Notes: a model not told the origin generated them from the sequence alone. A stretch of DNA of 64,000 nt from Pedobacter sp. SL55 (GCF_026625705.1 NZ_CP113059.1:3472001-3536000); one strand, 5' to 3'. Numbered from the stretch's first letter, positions 7,945 to 17,272 are shown. Numbers and translations: made by a program.

Positions 7945-10101
7945 ATGCTCAACAGGCCAATTAGAGATACACAAGATTTTTTACTCAGCAATTATTTTGC
8001 AGAAGGCCTGCGTATTACTTTTGGCGTGCTTTGCCCCTCGCTAATAATGGCGCATTACGGGATGTTACAATACGGCATGACCTTATCATTAGGTGCACTT
8101 TGTGTAAGCATTGTAGATTCTCCGGGCCCAATTCAGCATCGTAGAAATGCCATGTTTGTAACTACTGCTTTGCTATTCTTAGTGAGCATCATTGTAGGCT
8201 TAACAAATAAAAGCGACATCTTTATCGGTATTTTACTGGTTGCTTTCAGCTTTATATTTTCTATGCTGTTTTTGTATGGAGCTAGGGCTGCTGCCATAGG
8301 CACTTCGGTGCTACTCATCATGATTTTAAGTATTGATGACGTTAGGCCATGGCAAGAAGTGATTTTTTACAGCATGTTGGTGTTTATTGGCAGTATTTGG
8401 TACACCTCGTTAAGTTATATTATTTATAGGTTACGCCCTTACCGTTTGGCTCAACAAACGCTAAGCGATTCGATACATGAGATTGCCGATTTTTTAAGAG
8501 CCAAGGCTAAATTTTATTCGCAAAATACCAACTACGACAAGAATTACGCAGAATTATTACAGTTACAGGTTGATGTACACCAAAAGCAAGATGAAGTGCG
8601 TGAGGTACTCTTTAAAACCCGCGAAATTGTAAGAGAATCTACACCACAAGGTAGATTTTTATTGATTGTTTTTACAGATACCGTTGATCTGTTTGAGCAG
8701 GTAATGTCTACTTATTACAACTACAAGCAACTTCATCAACAATTTGATGAGGTAGGTATTTTATCTCATTATGAAGAGGCCATCAATAAAATTGCTGACT
8801 CTTTAGATGATATTGCCTTCGCCTTAAAAAGTGGTGGCATACCCACGCTTTCTGATAACCTAGAGAATGACTTAGCAAAACTTAGGCAAGAGATTAGCGA
8901 TTTAGAGCAGCATAAAAGCGAACAGTATAATACCTTGGGCATTATCGCTCTGCGAAATATTGAAGTTAATATCGAAAATATTGTAAATAGGATAAAAACC
9001 ATCAATAAATACTTCAATAAAAAAGAACAACGAAAAATTAAAAAGGGAGATGTGGATGTGGGCAAATTTGTGACTTCACAAGAAATCAATATCAAATTAC
9101 TCATCAACAATCTCACATTTAGTTCTTCTACTTTTAGACATTCGATTAGGGTAGCTATTGTAATGTTTGTAGGATTTGTGGTTGCGAGAAGCTTAGATTT
9201 TGATCACAGTTATTGGATTTTACTGACCATTTTGGTAATTTCTAAACCCGGATTTAGCTTAACCAAAGAGCGAAACTACCATCGTATTATAGGAACGGTT
9301 GTAGGTGCATTTATTGGCATGGGTGTTTTGCATTTCGTTCACGATAAAAACACTTTGTTTACCATACTCATAGTGTTTATGATTGCGGGCTATAGCTTTC
9401 AGCGTAAAAACTATGTGGTAAGCGTACTTTTCATGACGCCTTACATCCTAATCATTTTTGATTTTTTGGGCATGGGAACCATGTCTTTGGCTAGGGAGCG
9501 AATTTACGATACCTTAATTGGTTCTGGTATTGCTTTTTTAGCCAGCTATTGGTTATTTCCAAATTGGGAACACGAAAAGCTAAAAGAGGCAATGACAGAA
9601 ATGATTAAATCTAATCAATGGTATTTTAGGGAGGTAACCAAACTGTATTTCGAAAAAGGATTTGATTTAACCAATTATAAGTTAGCTAGAAAGGAAGTTT
9701 ATGTAAAAACCTCCAACTTGGCTTCTATGTTTCAAAGAATGTTTTCTGAGCCCAAAAGCAAGCAGGTTTACATGAAAGAAATGCATCAGTTTACGGTATT
9801 AAATCATTTGCTTTCCTCCTACATTGCAAGCCTATCGCTATACATTAAAGAGCATCACTTTGTTTGTATCAATTATCAGGATATTAAACCCATAGCAGAT
9901 AATACCATTTACTTGTTAGAAAATTCCGAAGATAATTTGCTTAAACAAGTTTCTGAGCCAAGTAATGTACCTCTAATTAGAAGAAAAAATGCCGCCGGTA
10001 TTCCACTATCTGATACCGATATTGTTATCGAAGAACAGTTTGACTTGATACAAAAAGTATCTTATGATATTTTTAAGTTAACGGAGAAAATTAAGATTTA
10101 G
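7945..10101 (+). CDS. FUSC-family (YccS/YhfK-like) integral membrane protein
   Basis: A 718-residue protein with two blocks of hydrophobic helices. The N-terminal block runs from about residue 20 to 150, and the second begins near residue 400 with the stretch FRHSIRVAIVMFVGFVV and SYWILLTILVISKPGFSLTKER. That stretch is the FUSC signature of aromatic-acid/fusaric-acid exporter-like proteins. Long coiled-coil-forming cytoplasmic helices lie between and after the blocks. The start at 7945 (MLNRPIRD) is preferred over the upstream ATG at 7834, which lies inside the preceding MFS gene. The exported substrate is unknown. Confidence 0.85.
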   Translation: MLNRPIRDTQDFLLSNYFAEGLRITFGVLCPSLIMAHYGMLQYGMTLSLGALCVSIVDSPGPIQHRRNAMFVTTALLFLVSIIVGLTNKSDIFIGILLVAFSFIFSMLFLYGARAAAIGTSVLLIMILSIDDVRPWQEVIFYSMLVFIGSIWYTSLSYIIYRLRPYRLAQQTLSDSIHEIADFLRAKAKFYSQNTNYDKNYAELLQLQVDVHQKQDEVREVLFKTREIVRESTPQGRFLLIVFTDTVDLFEQVMSTYYNYKQLHQQFDEVGILSHYEEAINKIADSLDDIAFALKSGGIPTLSDNLENDLAKLRQEISDLEQHKSEQYNTLGIIALRNIEVNIENIVNRIKTINKYFNKKEQRKIKKGDVDVGKFVTSQEINIKLLINNLTFSSSTFRHSIRVAIVMFVGFVVARSLDFDHSYWILLTILVISKPGFSLTKERNYHRIIGTVVGAFIGMGVLHFVHDKNTLFTILIVFMIAGYSFQRKNYVVSVLFMTPYILIIFDFLGMGTMSLARERIYDTLIGSGIAFLASYWLFPNWEHEKLKEAMTEMIKSNQWYFREVTKLYFEKGFDLTNYKLARKEVYVKTSNLASMFQRMFSEPKSKQVYMKEMHQFTVLNHLLSSYIASLSLYIKEHHFVCINYQDIKPIADNTIYLLENSEDNLLKQVSEPSNVPLIRRKNAAGIPLSDTDIVIEEQFDLIQKVSYDIFKLTEKIKI

Positions 10102-10199
10102 TTGATTGAATAATCTTAAAAAGTTGAAAATAACTGTACAGTAGGTTATTCTAAAACTAAAAACCATGTTCAATTGTTGCACTACAAAACAAGAACGAT

Positions 10200-10610
10200 A
10201 TGGAAAAAGTATATAAGGCCTCTGTTACCGTAATAGGCGGTAGAGATGGACACGCAAAATCTAGCGATGGAATTTTTGAAACAGATTTAAGAAAACCAAA
10301 GGAAATGGGCGGGCAAGGAGGTGCACCTAACCCTGAGCAATTGTTTGCCACCGCTTGGGGATCTTGCTATTTAGGCGCACTACAATCTGTAGCCAACCAT
10401 GATGGCGTTGATGCTACAAATGCCAATGTAAATGTACACGTATCATTTAATAAAGATGGAAAACGCTTTGCGCTTTCTGCAGATTTAGATGTTCACATCC
10501 CTGATATCAGTATTGAAGAAGCACAATCTTTAGCGGATAAAGCAAATGCGGTTTGTCCGTACTCTAATGCTACAAAAGGAAATATCGAGGCTAGAGTTAC
10601 TGCGGTGTAA
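10200..10610 (+). CDS. Organic hydroperoxide resistance protein (Ohr/OsmC family)
   Basis: A 136-residue thiol peroxidase of the Ohr subfamily, which reduces organic hydroperoxides in the cytoplasm with lipoylated-protein electron donors. The two redox cysteines are visible in TAWGSCYLGAL and ANAVCPYSNAT, and the GGAPNPEQLFATAWGSC stretch is diagnostic of Ohr rather than OsmC. No MarR-type OhrR regulator lies next to it. A hairpin terminator follows at 10634-10663. Confidence 0.92.
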   Translation: MEKVYKASVTVIGGRDGHAKSSDGIFETDLRKPKEMGGQGGAPNPEQLFATAWGSCYLGALQSVANHDGVDATNANVNVHVSFNKDGKRFALSADLDVHIPDISIEEAQSLADKANAVCPYSNATKGNIEARVTAV

Positions 10611-10633
10611 TTTATGCTTTGAGACAATGCAAG

Positions 10634-10663
10634 CGAGAGATCTAGTTTTGGTTAGGTCTCTCG
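10634..10663 (+). terminator. Hairpin terminator after ohr
   Basis: Arms CGAGAGA (10634-10640) and TCTCTCG (10657-10663) flank a 16-base loop, followed by a T-rich stretch. It sits between convergent genes (ohr and higA). Confidence 0.6.
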
Positions 10664-10696
10664 TTTATTATAGTTTGATTGCTAAAACACTAAAAT

Positions 10697-11053
10697 TTAA
10701 GCTAACAATACCTCTGCTGGAATACCCAGTTTTTGATGAAATAACTTTGCAATACGTAGCGTAAGTGGTTTTTTACCACTTAACAAAGCAGACACGTAAC
10801 CTTTACTGCCTATTAAATCAACCAAATCTTTATTCAATAAACCTTTCTCTTCCATCTTTAATTTTACAACCTCTAATGGATTAGGAAAGGGAATAGTATA
10901 ATGCAAATCTTCGTATTGCTTGATTAGTAATAATGCAATTTGTAGCTTTTGCCCTTCCTTGCTATCAGTATCTACCGCTAAATCAAATTGTTCATCAACC
11001 CAGTTTAATAAGTTATGATATTCCTTTTCTGAATTAATTATTTGCAAATCCAT
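10697..11053 (-). CDS. higA: HigA-family antitoxin with C-terminal HTH
   Basis: A 118-residue antitoxin of the HigA/COG5499 type. The N-terminal half is alpha-helical and probably contacts the toxin. The C-terminal half is a Cro/CI-like helix-turn-helix (NKDLVDLIGSKGYVSALLSG followed by KPLTLRIAKLFHQKLGI). It starts three bases after the toxin stop codon, giving the toxin-first order typical of higBA. It is expected to repress its own operon by binding the palindromes upstream of higB. Confidence 0.9.
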   Translation of the reverse strand: MDLQIINSEKEYHNLLNWVDEQFDLAVDTDSKEGQKLQIALLLIKQYEDLHYTIPFPNPLEVVKLKMEEKGLLNKDLVDLIGSKGYVSALLSGKKPLTLRIAKLFHQKLGIPAEVLLA

Positions 11054-11056
11054 TTT

Positions 11057-11365
11057 TTATAGTTTAAATTTAATGGTAGACACGTCAATTTCATCATATT
11101 CTTTATGAGTACCAAACCACTTTATTTGTATAGTTTTGTATAAAAAAATAATGCGTATAACCAGTCTATATTTATTACCCATAATATTGATAACCACCCT
11201 ATCATCGCCCACTAAACTGGCATTACCGTAAATGCTCTTAAGTTCCTGAAAATTATTAAAATCAGCATGTAAAAATTCATAATACCATTCGAACAGTGCA
11301 TTCTTAGCGTTTGGGTAGGCTTCTCCGTAAGCTAAAAGCGTTTTTCTGTTAATGATATTAAACAT
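11057..11365 (-). CDS. higB: HigB-family mRNA interferase toxin
   Basis: A 102-residue RelE-fold toxin of the HigB type. Family features are the N-terminal FNIINRKTLLAYGEAYPNAK, the central SIYGNASLVGDDRVVINIMG, and the C-terminal FLYKTIQIKWFGTHKEYDEI. Such toxins cleave mRNA in the ribosome when free of HigA. Length and all core segments are intact, so the module is probably functional. It is transcribed first from a promoter set between two operator palindromes. Confidence 0.9.
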   Translation of the reverse strand: MFNIINRKTLLAYGEAYPNAKNALFEWYYEFLHADFNNFQELKSIYGNASLVGDDRVVINIMGNKYRLVIRIIFLYKTIQIKWFGTHKEYDEIDVSTIKFKL

Positions 11366-11372
11366 GTGATAT

Positions 11373-11418
11373 TTTTCTAATAGAAAACAAATCTACAAAG
11401 TTTTCTATTAGAAAACAA
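11373..11418 (-). promoter_or_regulatory. higBA promoter with two operator palindromes
   Basis: TTTTCTAATAGAAAA (11373-11387) and TTTTCTATTAGAAAA (11401-11415) are near-perfect palindromes and exact reverse complements of each other. On the minus strand a TTG (11418-11416), a 20-base spacer and TAGATTTG (11395-11388) form a complete Bacteroidota promoter. One palindrome fills the spacer and the other covers the expected start site near 11381. HigA binding there would block transcription. Confidence 0.8.
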
Positions 11419-11435
11419 ACCGTATCATTAAATGC

Positions 11436-13634
11436 TTACAATATCAGCAAACCAAACTCTCTTAACGTATGGATTGGTTTTGAATACCAGAACAATTCGA
11501 AATGTTCCATATTGGTTTCAAAATCAGCTTTGATATCTTGAAAGGTTAAAATACTCCGGTTAGTTGCAGAAATCTTGTCTAAGAGACTAACCAACCACTC
11601 TCCTTCGGTTTTATTAGTTTGAATACTGAAAGTTTCCCGCTTGCTATGGAAATGCAAGTTCAACATTTCCCAAGTATTGCCTTTTTTAGATTTGGTAAAC
11701 ACTTCAACTGTGGGCTTACCTCCTAACCAAATAACTTTAGCCGTTGGCTTAACCATAAAATTTTCTTCAATGTTTATTGCTCTATCAATAAAATTGGATG
11801 GAATGGTGGTCCTTGGAATTTTAAAATCGAACCAATCTTGCAACTTATAATCGAAGCAAATGCCATGCATAAAATTGAAAAGCGATTTCTTTAATCCATA
11901 GCTGAATTTGTTGTGATCTATCCCGGTTTTATCCGTATAGTTGATATCGTTATTGGCGAATGTCCCAATTTCTTCAGTTTCTTTTACTACACCAAATTTT
12001 TCGGGGTATAAACCAACAGGACTATGTGCTGTCATGGCAAATTGATGCCAAAAGCCAGATTGTAAAACTCCTGCTTCAAACAATTGACGCACCATTTCCA
12101 AACTATCTACCGTTTCTTGCACTGTTTGAGTGGGATAGCCATACATTAAATAAGCATGCACCATGATACCGGCTTCAGTAAAATTTCTCGTTACCTTAGC
12201 CACTTGCTCTACAGTTACACCTTTATCAATCAGTTTTAATAAACGATCCGAAGCGACTTCTAAACCGCCAGAAACGGCAATACAGCCCGATGCCTTTAGC
12301 AGCAAACATAAATCTCTGGTAAAGCTCTTTTCGAAGCGGATATTGGTCCACCATGTTACTGAGATTTTTCTCCGAAGGATTTCCAAGGCAACTTCTCGCA
12401 TCAAAGCTGGTGGTGCGGCTTCATCCACAAAGTGAAAACCATTTTGGCCAGTTTTAGCTACCAGCTCTTCTATCCTATCTACAATTTGTTTTGCAGCTAC
12501 AGGCTCGTAAACTTTAATATAATCTAAGGAAATATCGCAAAAAGTACATTTGCCCCAGTAACAACCATGCGCCATGGTCAATTTATTCCAACGGCCATCG
12601 CTCCACATACGGTGCATGGGGTTTACAATTTCAATTACAGAAATGTAACTATCCAACAACAAATCAGAATAGTCTGGCGTACCTACATCAGCTTGTTTGT
12701 AATCGTTTTTTAGTGCATCATTACGATAAGTAACCTCGCCGTTTTCTAGCAAGAACGTTCTTTTATACAGATTAAATTCTCCGCCTTTAATAATCGCATT
12801 ATACAGCAATTCAATCGGTAATTCGCCGTCATCTAAAGTAATGTAATCGAAAAATTCGAAAACTCTTCGATCAGAAAGTGAGCGTAATTCGGTATTAGGG
12901 AAACCACCGCCCATTGAGATTTTAATCTCTGAATAGTTTTGCTTTACAAACTGTGCGCAACGAAAAGCGGCATACAAATTCCCCGGAAATGGAACAGAAA
13001 TCAGAAACAATTTAGGTTGCACTTTCTCTATCCTATCTTTCAGGATGTCGATTAGAATGTGATCTATGTAAGTTGGCTCTTGATTTAAGGCTTCGTACAA
13101 TTCATCAAACGAATTGGCGCTTCTCCCTAATCGCTCTGCATAACGGCTAAAACCAAAATTTGGGTCTATGCACTCTACAATAAAATCAGAAATATCTTCT
13201 AAATAAAGTGTAGCTAAATGTTTGGCTTTATCCTGCGTTCCCATTGCACCAAAAGCCCAATCTAATTCTTCTAACTGAGCAAAACGAGAAGCTTCTGGCA
13301 AAAAATCTTCTTGACAAATTTGCAAAGCTAAAGTTGGATTTTTGCCCTGCAAGAAAGCAATTACCGCATCAATTGTTTTTAAATACTCTTCCTTAAGCGC
13401 TATAATGCGTTGAATATTATGTGAAAAATTTATTTCTGAACTTTGCTCTGCTTGACCGAATAAATCTGACAACCCATTTTTAGAAAACAGTGCTAAGATA
13501 ACCTCAATCCCTAAATCTGCTTGGGTTGACGAAATACCTTTTGTATTTAAAAAACCTTTGATATAAGCTGTTGCTGGATACGGTGTATTCAGTTGGGTAA
13601 ATGGCGGTGTAATTACAAGTATTTCGCTTTGCAA
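11436..13634 (-). CDS. Radical SAM protein with probable B12-binding N-terminal domain
   Basis: A 732-residue enzyme. The N-terminal region (MQSEILVITPPFTQLNTPYP onward) resembles a cobalamin-binding Rossmann-like domain. The radical SAM cluster motif GCYWGKCTFCD is at about residues 357-367 with a C-x4-C-x2-C spacing. It is followed by FHFVDEAAP, GGLEVASDRLL, and the YLMYGYPTQT segment common in B12-radical-SAM enzymes. Some related enzymes perform methylation or ring rearrangements, but the substrate here is unknown. The gene appears monocistronic and no biosynthetic partner lies beside it. Confidence 0.8.
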   Translation of the reverse strand: MQSEILVITPPFTQLNTPYPATAYIKGFLNTKGISSTQADLGIEVILALFSKNGLSDLFGQAEQSSEINFSHNIQRIIALKEEYLKTIDAVIAFLQGKNPTLALQICQEDFLPEASRFAQLEELDWAFGAMGTQDKAKHLATLYLEDISDFIVECIDPNFGFSRYAERLGRSANSFDELYEALNQEPTYIDHILIDILKDRIEKVQPKLFLISVPFPGNLYAAFRCAQFVKQNYSEIKISMGGGFPNTELRSLSDRRVFEFFDYITLDDGELPIELLYNAIIKGGEFNLYKRTFLLENGEVTYRNDALKNDYKQADVGTPDYSDLLLDSYISVIEIVNPMHRMWSDGRWNKLTMAHGCYWGKCTFCDISLDYIKVYEPVAAKQIVDRIEELVAKTGQNGFHFVDEAAPPALMREVALEILRRKISVTWWTNIRFEKSFTRDLCLLLKASGCIAVSGGLEVASDRLLKLIDKGVTVEQVAKVTRNFTEAGIMVHAYLMYGYPTQTVQETVDSLEMVRQLFEAGVLQSGFWHQFAMTAHSPVGLYPEKFGVVKETEEIGTFANNDINYTDKTGIDHNKFSYGLKKSLFNFMHGICFDYKLQDWFDFKIPRTTIPSNFIDRAINIEENFMVKPTAKVIWLGGKPTVEVFTKSKKGNTWEMLNLHFHSKRETFSIQTNKTEGEWLVSLLDKISATNRSILTFQDIKADFETNMEHFELFWYSKPIHTLREFGLLIL

Positions 13635-13671
13635 GGGGTATTATTTTCTGCAAAAGTACGGAAATTATTCT

Positions 13672-13750
13672 CGTCATTGTGAGCTTGTGAAGCAATCTTA
13701 CAACTAAGAATACAATGCGCTTTAGGATTGCTTCGTGCCTCGCAATGACG
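13672..13750 (+). repeat. CGTCATT...AATGACG intergenic hairpin repeat
   Basis: Arms at 13672-13697 and 13726-13750 are imperfect reverse complements: CGTCATTGTGAGC with GAAGCAATC on the left, and GATTGCTTCG with CTCGCAATGACG on the right. It lies between two genes on the minus strand. It is one of at least six elements of this class in the window. Confidence 0.8.
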
Positions 13751-13763
13751 TGTCGATTAATTA

Positions 13764-14954
13764 TTACAAATTCTGCGCTATCACAAAACCGCTTGCCCAA
13801 GCCCATTGAAAATTATATCCACCCAACCATCCTGTTACATCTACGCACTCGCCACCAAAATATAACCCAGGTATTTTTTTGCATTCTAAAGTTTTAGAAG
13901 AAATCTCGTTGGTGTCAATTCCGCCACGCATTACCTCGGCTTTATCATAGCCCTTATCTCCTGCTGGTTTTACTTTGAAGTGATGAACAGTTTGTTCTAG
14001 CACCTCCATCTCTGCTTTTGTTAAATCTGCTACAGGTTTAGTTAATGGCAAAAACTTGCCCAGCGCATCCGTAAATTTTTTGGTGTAAAATCTATTCAAC
14101 AAAGTTGATAACTGAATACGCCCATTTTTCTGACGTTCAACACTTAATAGTTCAGCTATATCTTGATTTGGTAGCAGGTCAATTTCAATTTCTTGCCCTC
14201 TGCGCCAATAGCTAGAAATCTGTAAAATCGCTGGGCCGCTTAAACCCCAGTGTGTAAATAAAATGTTTTCTTCGAAACTCATCTCATGGTTACTTACCCT
14301 ACAAAAAACTGAATTTCCCGAGAGTTGAGCAAACCAAGCTTCGTCTTTACCGGTAATGGTCAATGGAACTAACGCAGGTGCAGTTTCTACAATATTCAAC
14401 TGGTGTTTTCGAGCAAATTTCAAAGCAAAATCGGTAGCTCCCATTTTAGGGATAGGTAAGCCTCCCGTTGCGATTACCAATTTAGGAGCGGTTAAAGTTT
14501 TTGTTTTGCCATTGAGTTGATAATTAACTTTATACTCTTCTTTATCATTGTCAATGGAAATAACTTCTGCGTTGCAAATAATTTGCTGCTCCATTTCGGC
14601 ACAAAGTGATGTAAAAACCTCTACCACATCTTTTGCATTTTTGCCATCGGGAAACAGCTGACCTAAAGTTTTCTCAGTTCCGTAGATGCCATAGGTTTCA
14701 AAAAAGCTGATGGTGTCTTCCACTGTCCATTGTTTAAATGCAGATTTTACAAAATGTTGATTGGCAGAAATAAACTGTTCGTGTGTAGCACCAATATTGG
14801 TATAATTACATCTTCCACCGCCAGAAATTAGGATTTTAGCACCAGGTTTTTCTTTTTTTTCGAGCACAACAACTTTTTTCCCTAAGAAACCAGCCTGCAC
14901 AGCACACATTAATCCGCAAGCGCCGGCGCCAATAATTATTGCATCGTAATCCAT
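13764..14954 (-). CDS. YhiN/HI0933-like FAD-dependent oxidoreductase
   Basis: A 396-residue flavoprotein. The N-terminal dinucleotide-binding motif is IIGAGACGLMCAVQAG, followed by VVVLEKKEKPGAKILISGGG and RCNYTN, which define the HI0933-like family. A second glycine-rich region, VIATGGLPIPKMGATD, and a C-terminal YFGGECVDVTGWLGGYNFQ segment complete the FAD site. Physiological substrates of this widespread family are not established. The gene is monocistronic, and its 3' end is close to a hairpin repeat. Confidence 0.88.
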   Translation of the reverse strand: MDYDAIIIGAGACGLMCAVQAGFLGKKVVVLEKKEKPGAKILISGGGRCNYTNIGATHEQFISANQHFVKSAFKQWTVEDTISFFETYGIYGTEKTLGQLFPDGKNAKDVVEVFTSLCAEMEQQIICNAEVISIDNDKEEYKVNYQLNGKTKTLTAPKLVIATGGLPIPKMGATDFALKFARKHQLNIVETAPALVPLTITGKDEAWFAQLSGNSVFCRVSNHEMSFEENILFTHWGLSGPAILQISSYWRRGQEIEIDLLPNQDIAELLSVERQKNGRIQLSTLLNRFYTKKFTDALGKFLPLTKPVADLTKAEMEVLEQTVHHFKVKPAGDKGYDKAEVMRGGIDTNEISSKTLECKKIPGLYFGGECVDVTGWLGGYNFQWAWASGFVIAQNL

Positions 14955-15308
14955 TTTGCAAAGTTAAAGTAATTGTTGGATTGCTTTATGATTTTATTGT
15001 TGGTACGATGCAGCGTGTCTTCGCGTTCTTTGCGGAGCTCATATTTTTTCTTTGCGTTAAGTTTTTACCACAAACGTTTTAGAAGCTTGCGCAAGGTAAC
15101 GCCAAGTTTTGCATTGGTTTGAGTTAAATAGCCCCGACAGTAGCGAGCATGTAGTGGCAAACCTATGTGTTTGCCTACGAAGTAAAGCGAATGGCGGGAC
15201 TAACGGATAATAGTAGCATTGCAAAGCCGCTTCTAATAATAATCTAATGAATATTTTACTCCAAAGGTGTCCTAATTTTTCCTATTTTTACGCCAAATTT
15301 AAGCGATA
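14955..15308. other. Intergenic region of 354 bases with repeat-like structure, no gene seen
   Basis: No reading frame looks real. The first half holds a degenerate CTTTGCG-rich stretch (about 15018-15060), and the second half holds the structured element annotated separately. TATTTTTA at 15283-15290 is a weak -7 box likely serving purK. Confidence 0.5.
15130..15201 (+). repeat. Structured intergenic element, possible RNA or repeat
   Basis: The outer ends AGCCCCG (15130-15136) and CGGGACT (15195-15201) pair with one mismatch. An inner hairpin pairs GGCAAAC (15156-15162) with GTTTGCC (15169-15175). Conserved-looking GTAGCGA and AAAGCGAATGGCGGGAC blocks flank the inner hairpin. I recall similar elements in intergenic regions of related Bacteroidota, but cannot name a family. 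Confidence 0.5.
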
Positions 15309-16448
15309 ATGGCAAAACAGATTAGCGAGTTAAAACTAGGTATTTTAGGCGGCGGACAATTAGGCAGAATGTTAATTCAGGAAGCGATTAACTACAATTT
15401 AACCACTTTAGTGCTAGATCCAGATGCGGATGCTCCTTGTAAACACCTTGCCAATTATTTCGAAAATGGCTCTATCACCGATTACGATACGGTATATAAT
15501 TTTGGAAAAAAAGCCGATATTATTACGATTGAAATTGAAAAGGTAAACGTTGAAGCGCTTGAGCAATTAGAGCGAGAAGGCAAGCAGGTTTATCCACAGC
15601 CTAGAGTGATTAGATTGATACAGGATAAGGGCGTGCAAAAGCAATTTTTTAAGGAAAACGACATTCCTACCGCTCCTTTTATGTTGGTTAATTCGCAAGA
15701 AGATTTAAGTAGTGGCAAATTCCCTTTTCCATATATTTTAAAGTTGCGTAGAGATGGTTACGATGGCAAAGGTGTAATGAAAATTAATGATGCTAATGAC
15801 GTTGAAAATGCTTTTGATGCACCTACTTTAATAGAAGAGTTGGTAGATTTTGAAAAAGAAATTGCAGTAATTGTGGCTAGAAATGCCAATGGCGATGTAA
15901 AAACGTTTCCAATGGTAGAAATGGAGTTTAACCCCGAAGCTAACTTGGTAGAGTTCTTGATTTCGCCTTCTACCTATCCCGAAAGCATACAGGAAAGAGC
16001 CGAGAAAATTGCTAAAGATATTGCTGCGGCGTTAAATATTACTGGTATTTTGGCAGTAGAGATGTTTGTAACCAAGCATGGCGATATTTTAGTAAATGAA
16101 CTAGCTCCTCGCCCACATAATAGCGGCCACCAAACTATTGAGGGTAATTACGTTTCGCAATTTGCACAACATTTACGTGCTATTTTTAACTTGCCATTGG
16201 GCGATACACGCTCTATTTCTAACGCCATTATGGTAAATGTTTTAGGCGAAAAAGGTCATGACGGTGTTGCTAAATACAGTGGATTGGAAAAAATCATGTC
16301 GATTGAAGGTGTTTACGTACATCTTTATGGCAAGAAATACACCAAGCCATTTCGTAAAATGGGCCACTTAACCATTGTAGATCAAAATCGTGAACAAGCG
16401 ATTGAAAAAGCTAGGTTTGTGCAGCAAACGTTGAAAGTGATCTCGTAG
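15309..16448 (+). CDS. purK: 5-(carboxyamino)imidazole ribonucleotide synthase
   Basis: A 379-residue ATP-grasp enzyme that converts AIR, bicarbonate and ATP to N5-CAIR in purine biosynthesis. The N-terminus LGILGGGQLGRMLIQEA is the classic PurK motif. The ATP-grasp core shows LKLRRDGYDGKGVMKI and the C-terminal metal-binding NELAPRPHNSGHQTIEG. The length is normal. It lies 84 bases before purE, forming the expected two-step module. Confidence 0.96.
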   Translation: MAKQISELKLGILGGGQLGRMLIQEAINYNLTTLVLDPDADAPCKHLANYFENGSITDYDTVYNFGKKADIITIEIEKVNVEALEQLEREGKQVYPQPRVIRLIQDKGVQKQFFKENDIPTAPFMLVNSQEDLSSGKFPFPYILKLRRDGYDGKGVMKINDANDVENAFDAPTLIEELVDFEKEIAVIVARNANGDVKTFPMVEMEFNPEANLVEFLISPSTYPESIQERAEKIAKDIAAALNITGILAVEMFVTKHGDILVNELAPRPHNSGHQTIEGNYVSQFAQHLRAIFNLPLGDTRSISNAIMVNVLGEKGHDGVAKYSGLEKIMSIEGVYVHLYGKKYTKPFRKMGHLTIVDQNREQAIEKARFVQQTLKVIS

Positions 16449-16532
16449 AGAACAAGGATAAAAGAATAAAGAATTTGGTAATGGCCTAAAAACTAACCAT
16501 CCAAACAACTAAAAAACAAAACAACCATAAAT

Positions 16533-17015
16533 ATGAAAGTTGGTATTATCATGGGCAGCAAATCTGACTTGCCTGTAATGCAAGATGCGGCAGATATTTG
16601 CAAAGAATTTGGTGTTGATTTCGAAATTACGGTGGTGTCAGCACATCGCACTCCCGATAGAATGGTTCAATACGCAAAAGAAGCTGCTGGTCGTGGTATA
16701 AAAGTAATTATTGCTGGTGCTGGTGGTGCTGCACACTTACCAGGCATGGTAGCATCTATTACTACCGTTCCAGTAATCGGCGTTCCAGTAAAATCATCAA
16801 ATTCTATTGATGGTTGGGATAGCATTTTATCCATATTGCAAATGCCAAACGGTATTCCGGTGGCTACGGTTGCTTTAAATGCGGCTAAAAACGCGGGATT
16901 ATTGGCGGTTCAAATTCTATCTACTGCAAAGCCAGAACTAGCAGAAAAAATGCAAACTTACAAAGACGATTTAAGAGCAAAAGTTGAGCAAACTGCTGCC
17001 GAAATGGAAGGATAG
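16533..17015 (+). CDS. purE: N5-carboxyaminoimidazole ribonucleotide mutase
   Basis: A 160-residue class I PurE that moves the carboxyl group from N5 to C4 to form CAIR, directly after PurK. Signature motifs are [12 protein letters not shown] at the N-terminus, [10 protein letters not shown] with the catalytic His, and [15 protein letters not shown]. The octameric enzyme is cytoplasmic. A strong hairpin follows at 17057-17085, ending the purKE unit. Confidence 0.96.
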   Translation: MKVGIIMGSKSDLPVMQDAADICKEFGVDFEITVVSAHRTPDRMVQYAKEAAGRGIKVIIAGAGGAAHLPGMVASITTVPVIGVPVKSSNSIDGWDSILSILQMPNGIPVATVALNAAKNAGLLAVQILSTAKPELAEKMQTYKDDLRAKVEQTAAEMEG

Positions 17016-17056
17016 CCGGTAAGTTGGCAAAACACTTTATACCGGAAGATTTATTG

Positions 17057-17090
17057 TAGCCGAAGAGTTGAACAACCTTCGGCTATTATT
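17057..17090 (+). terminator. Rho-independent terminator after purE
   Basis: TAGCCGAAG (17057-17065) pairs with CTTCGGCTA (17077-17085) around an 11-base loop, and a T-rich stretch follows. Confidence 0.75.
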
Positions 17091-17272
17091 TTACTGCACA
17101 TTGTGAAAAAGCATTTATCAAATCGCTACAATTTAAAACTACAACTTTCAACATTCTTCACAGTTTTCAGTTTTTTAGTTAATTTCGGCCTTTATGAACC
17201 ATTGGTTCCCAAAATAATATTTTGAGAACCCAAGGCTCGATCTTATCAGATGATAAAAATAAAAACACACAG

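Noticed and set aside
10546..10764. Plus-strand frame following ohr
   Set aside because: It runs through the ohr end, the terminator and antisense to higA, with no protein-like features.
11641..12435. Several short plus-strand frames inside the radical SAM gene
   Set aside because: Antisense shadows of a well-supported 732-residue gene with its own motif set.
13504..13806. Minus-strand frame of 100 codons across the radical SAM and YhiN gap
   Set aside because: It overlaps both real genes and crosses the hairpin repeat at 13672-13750; its product has no coherent composition.
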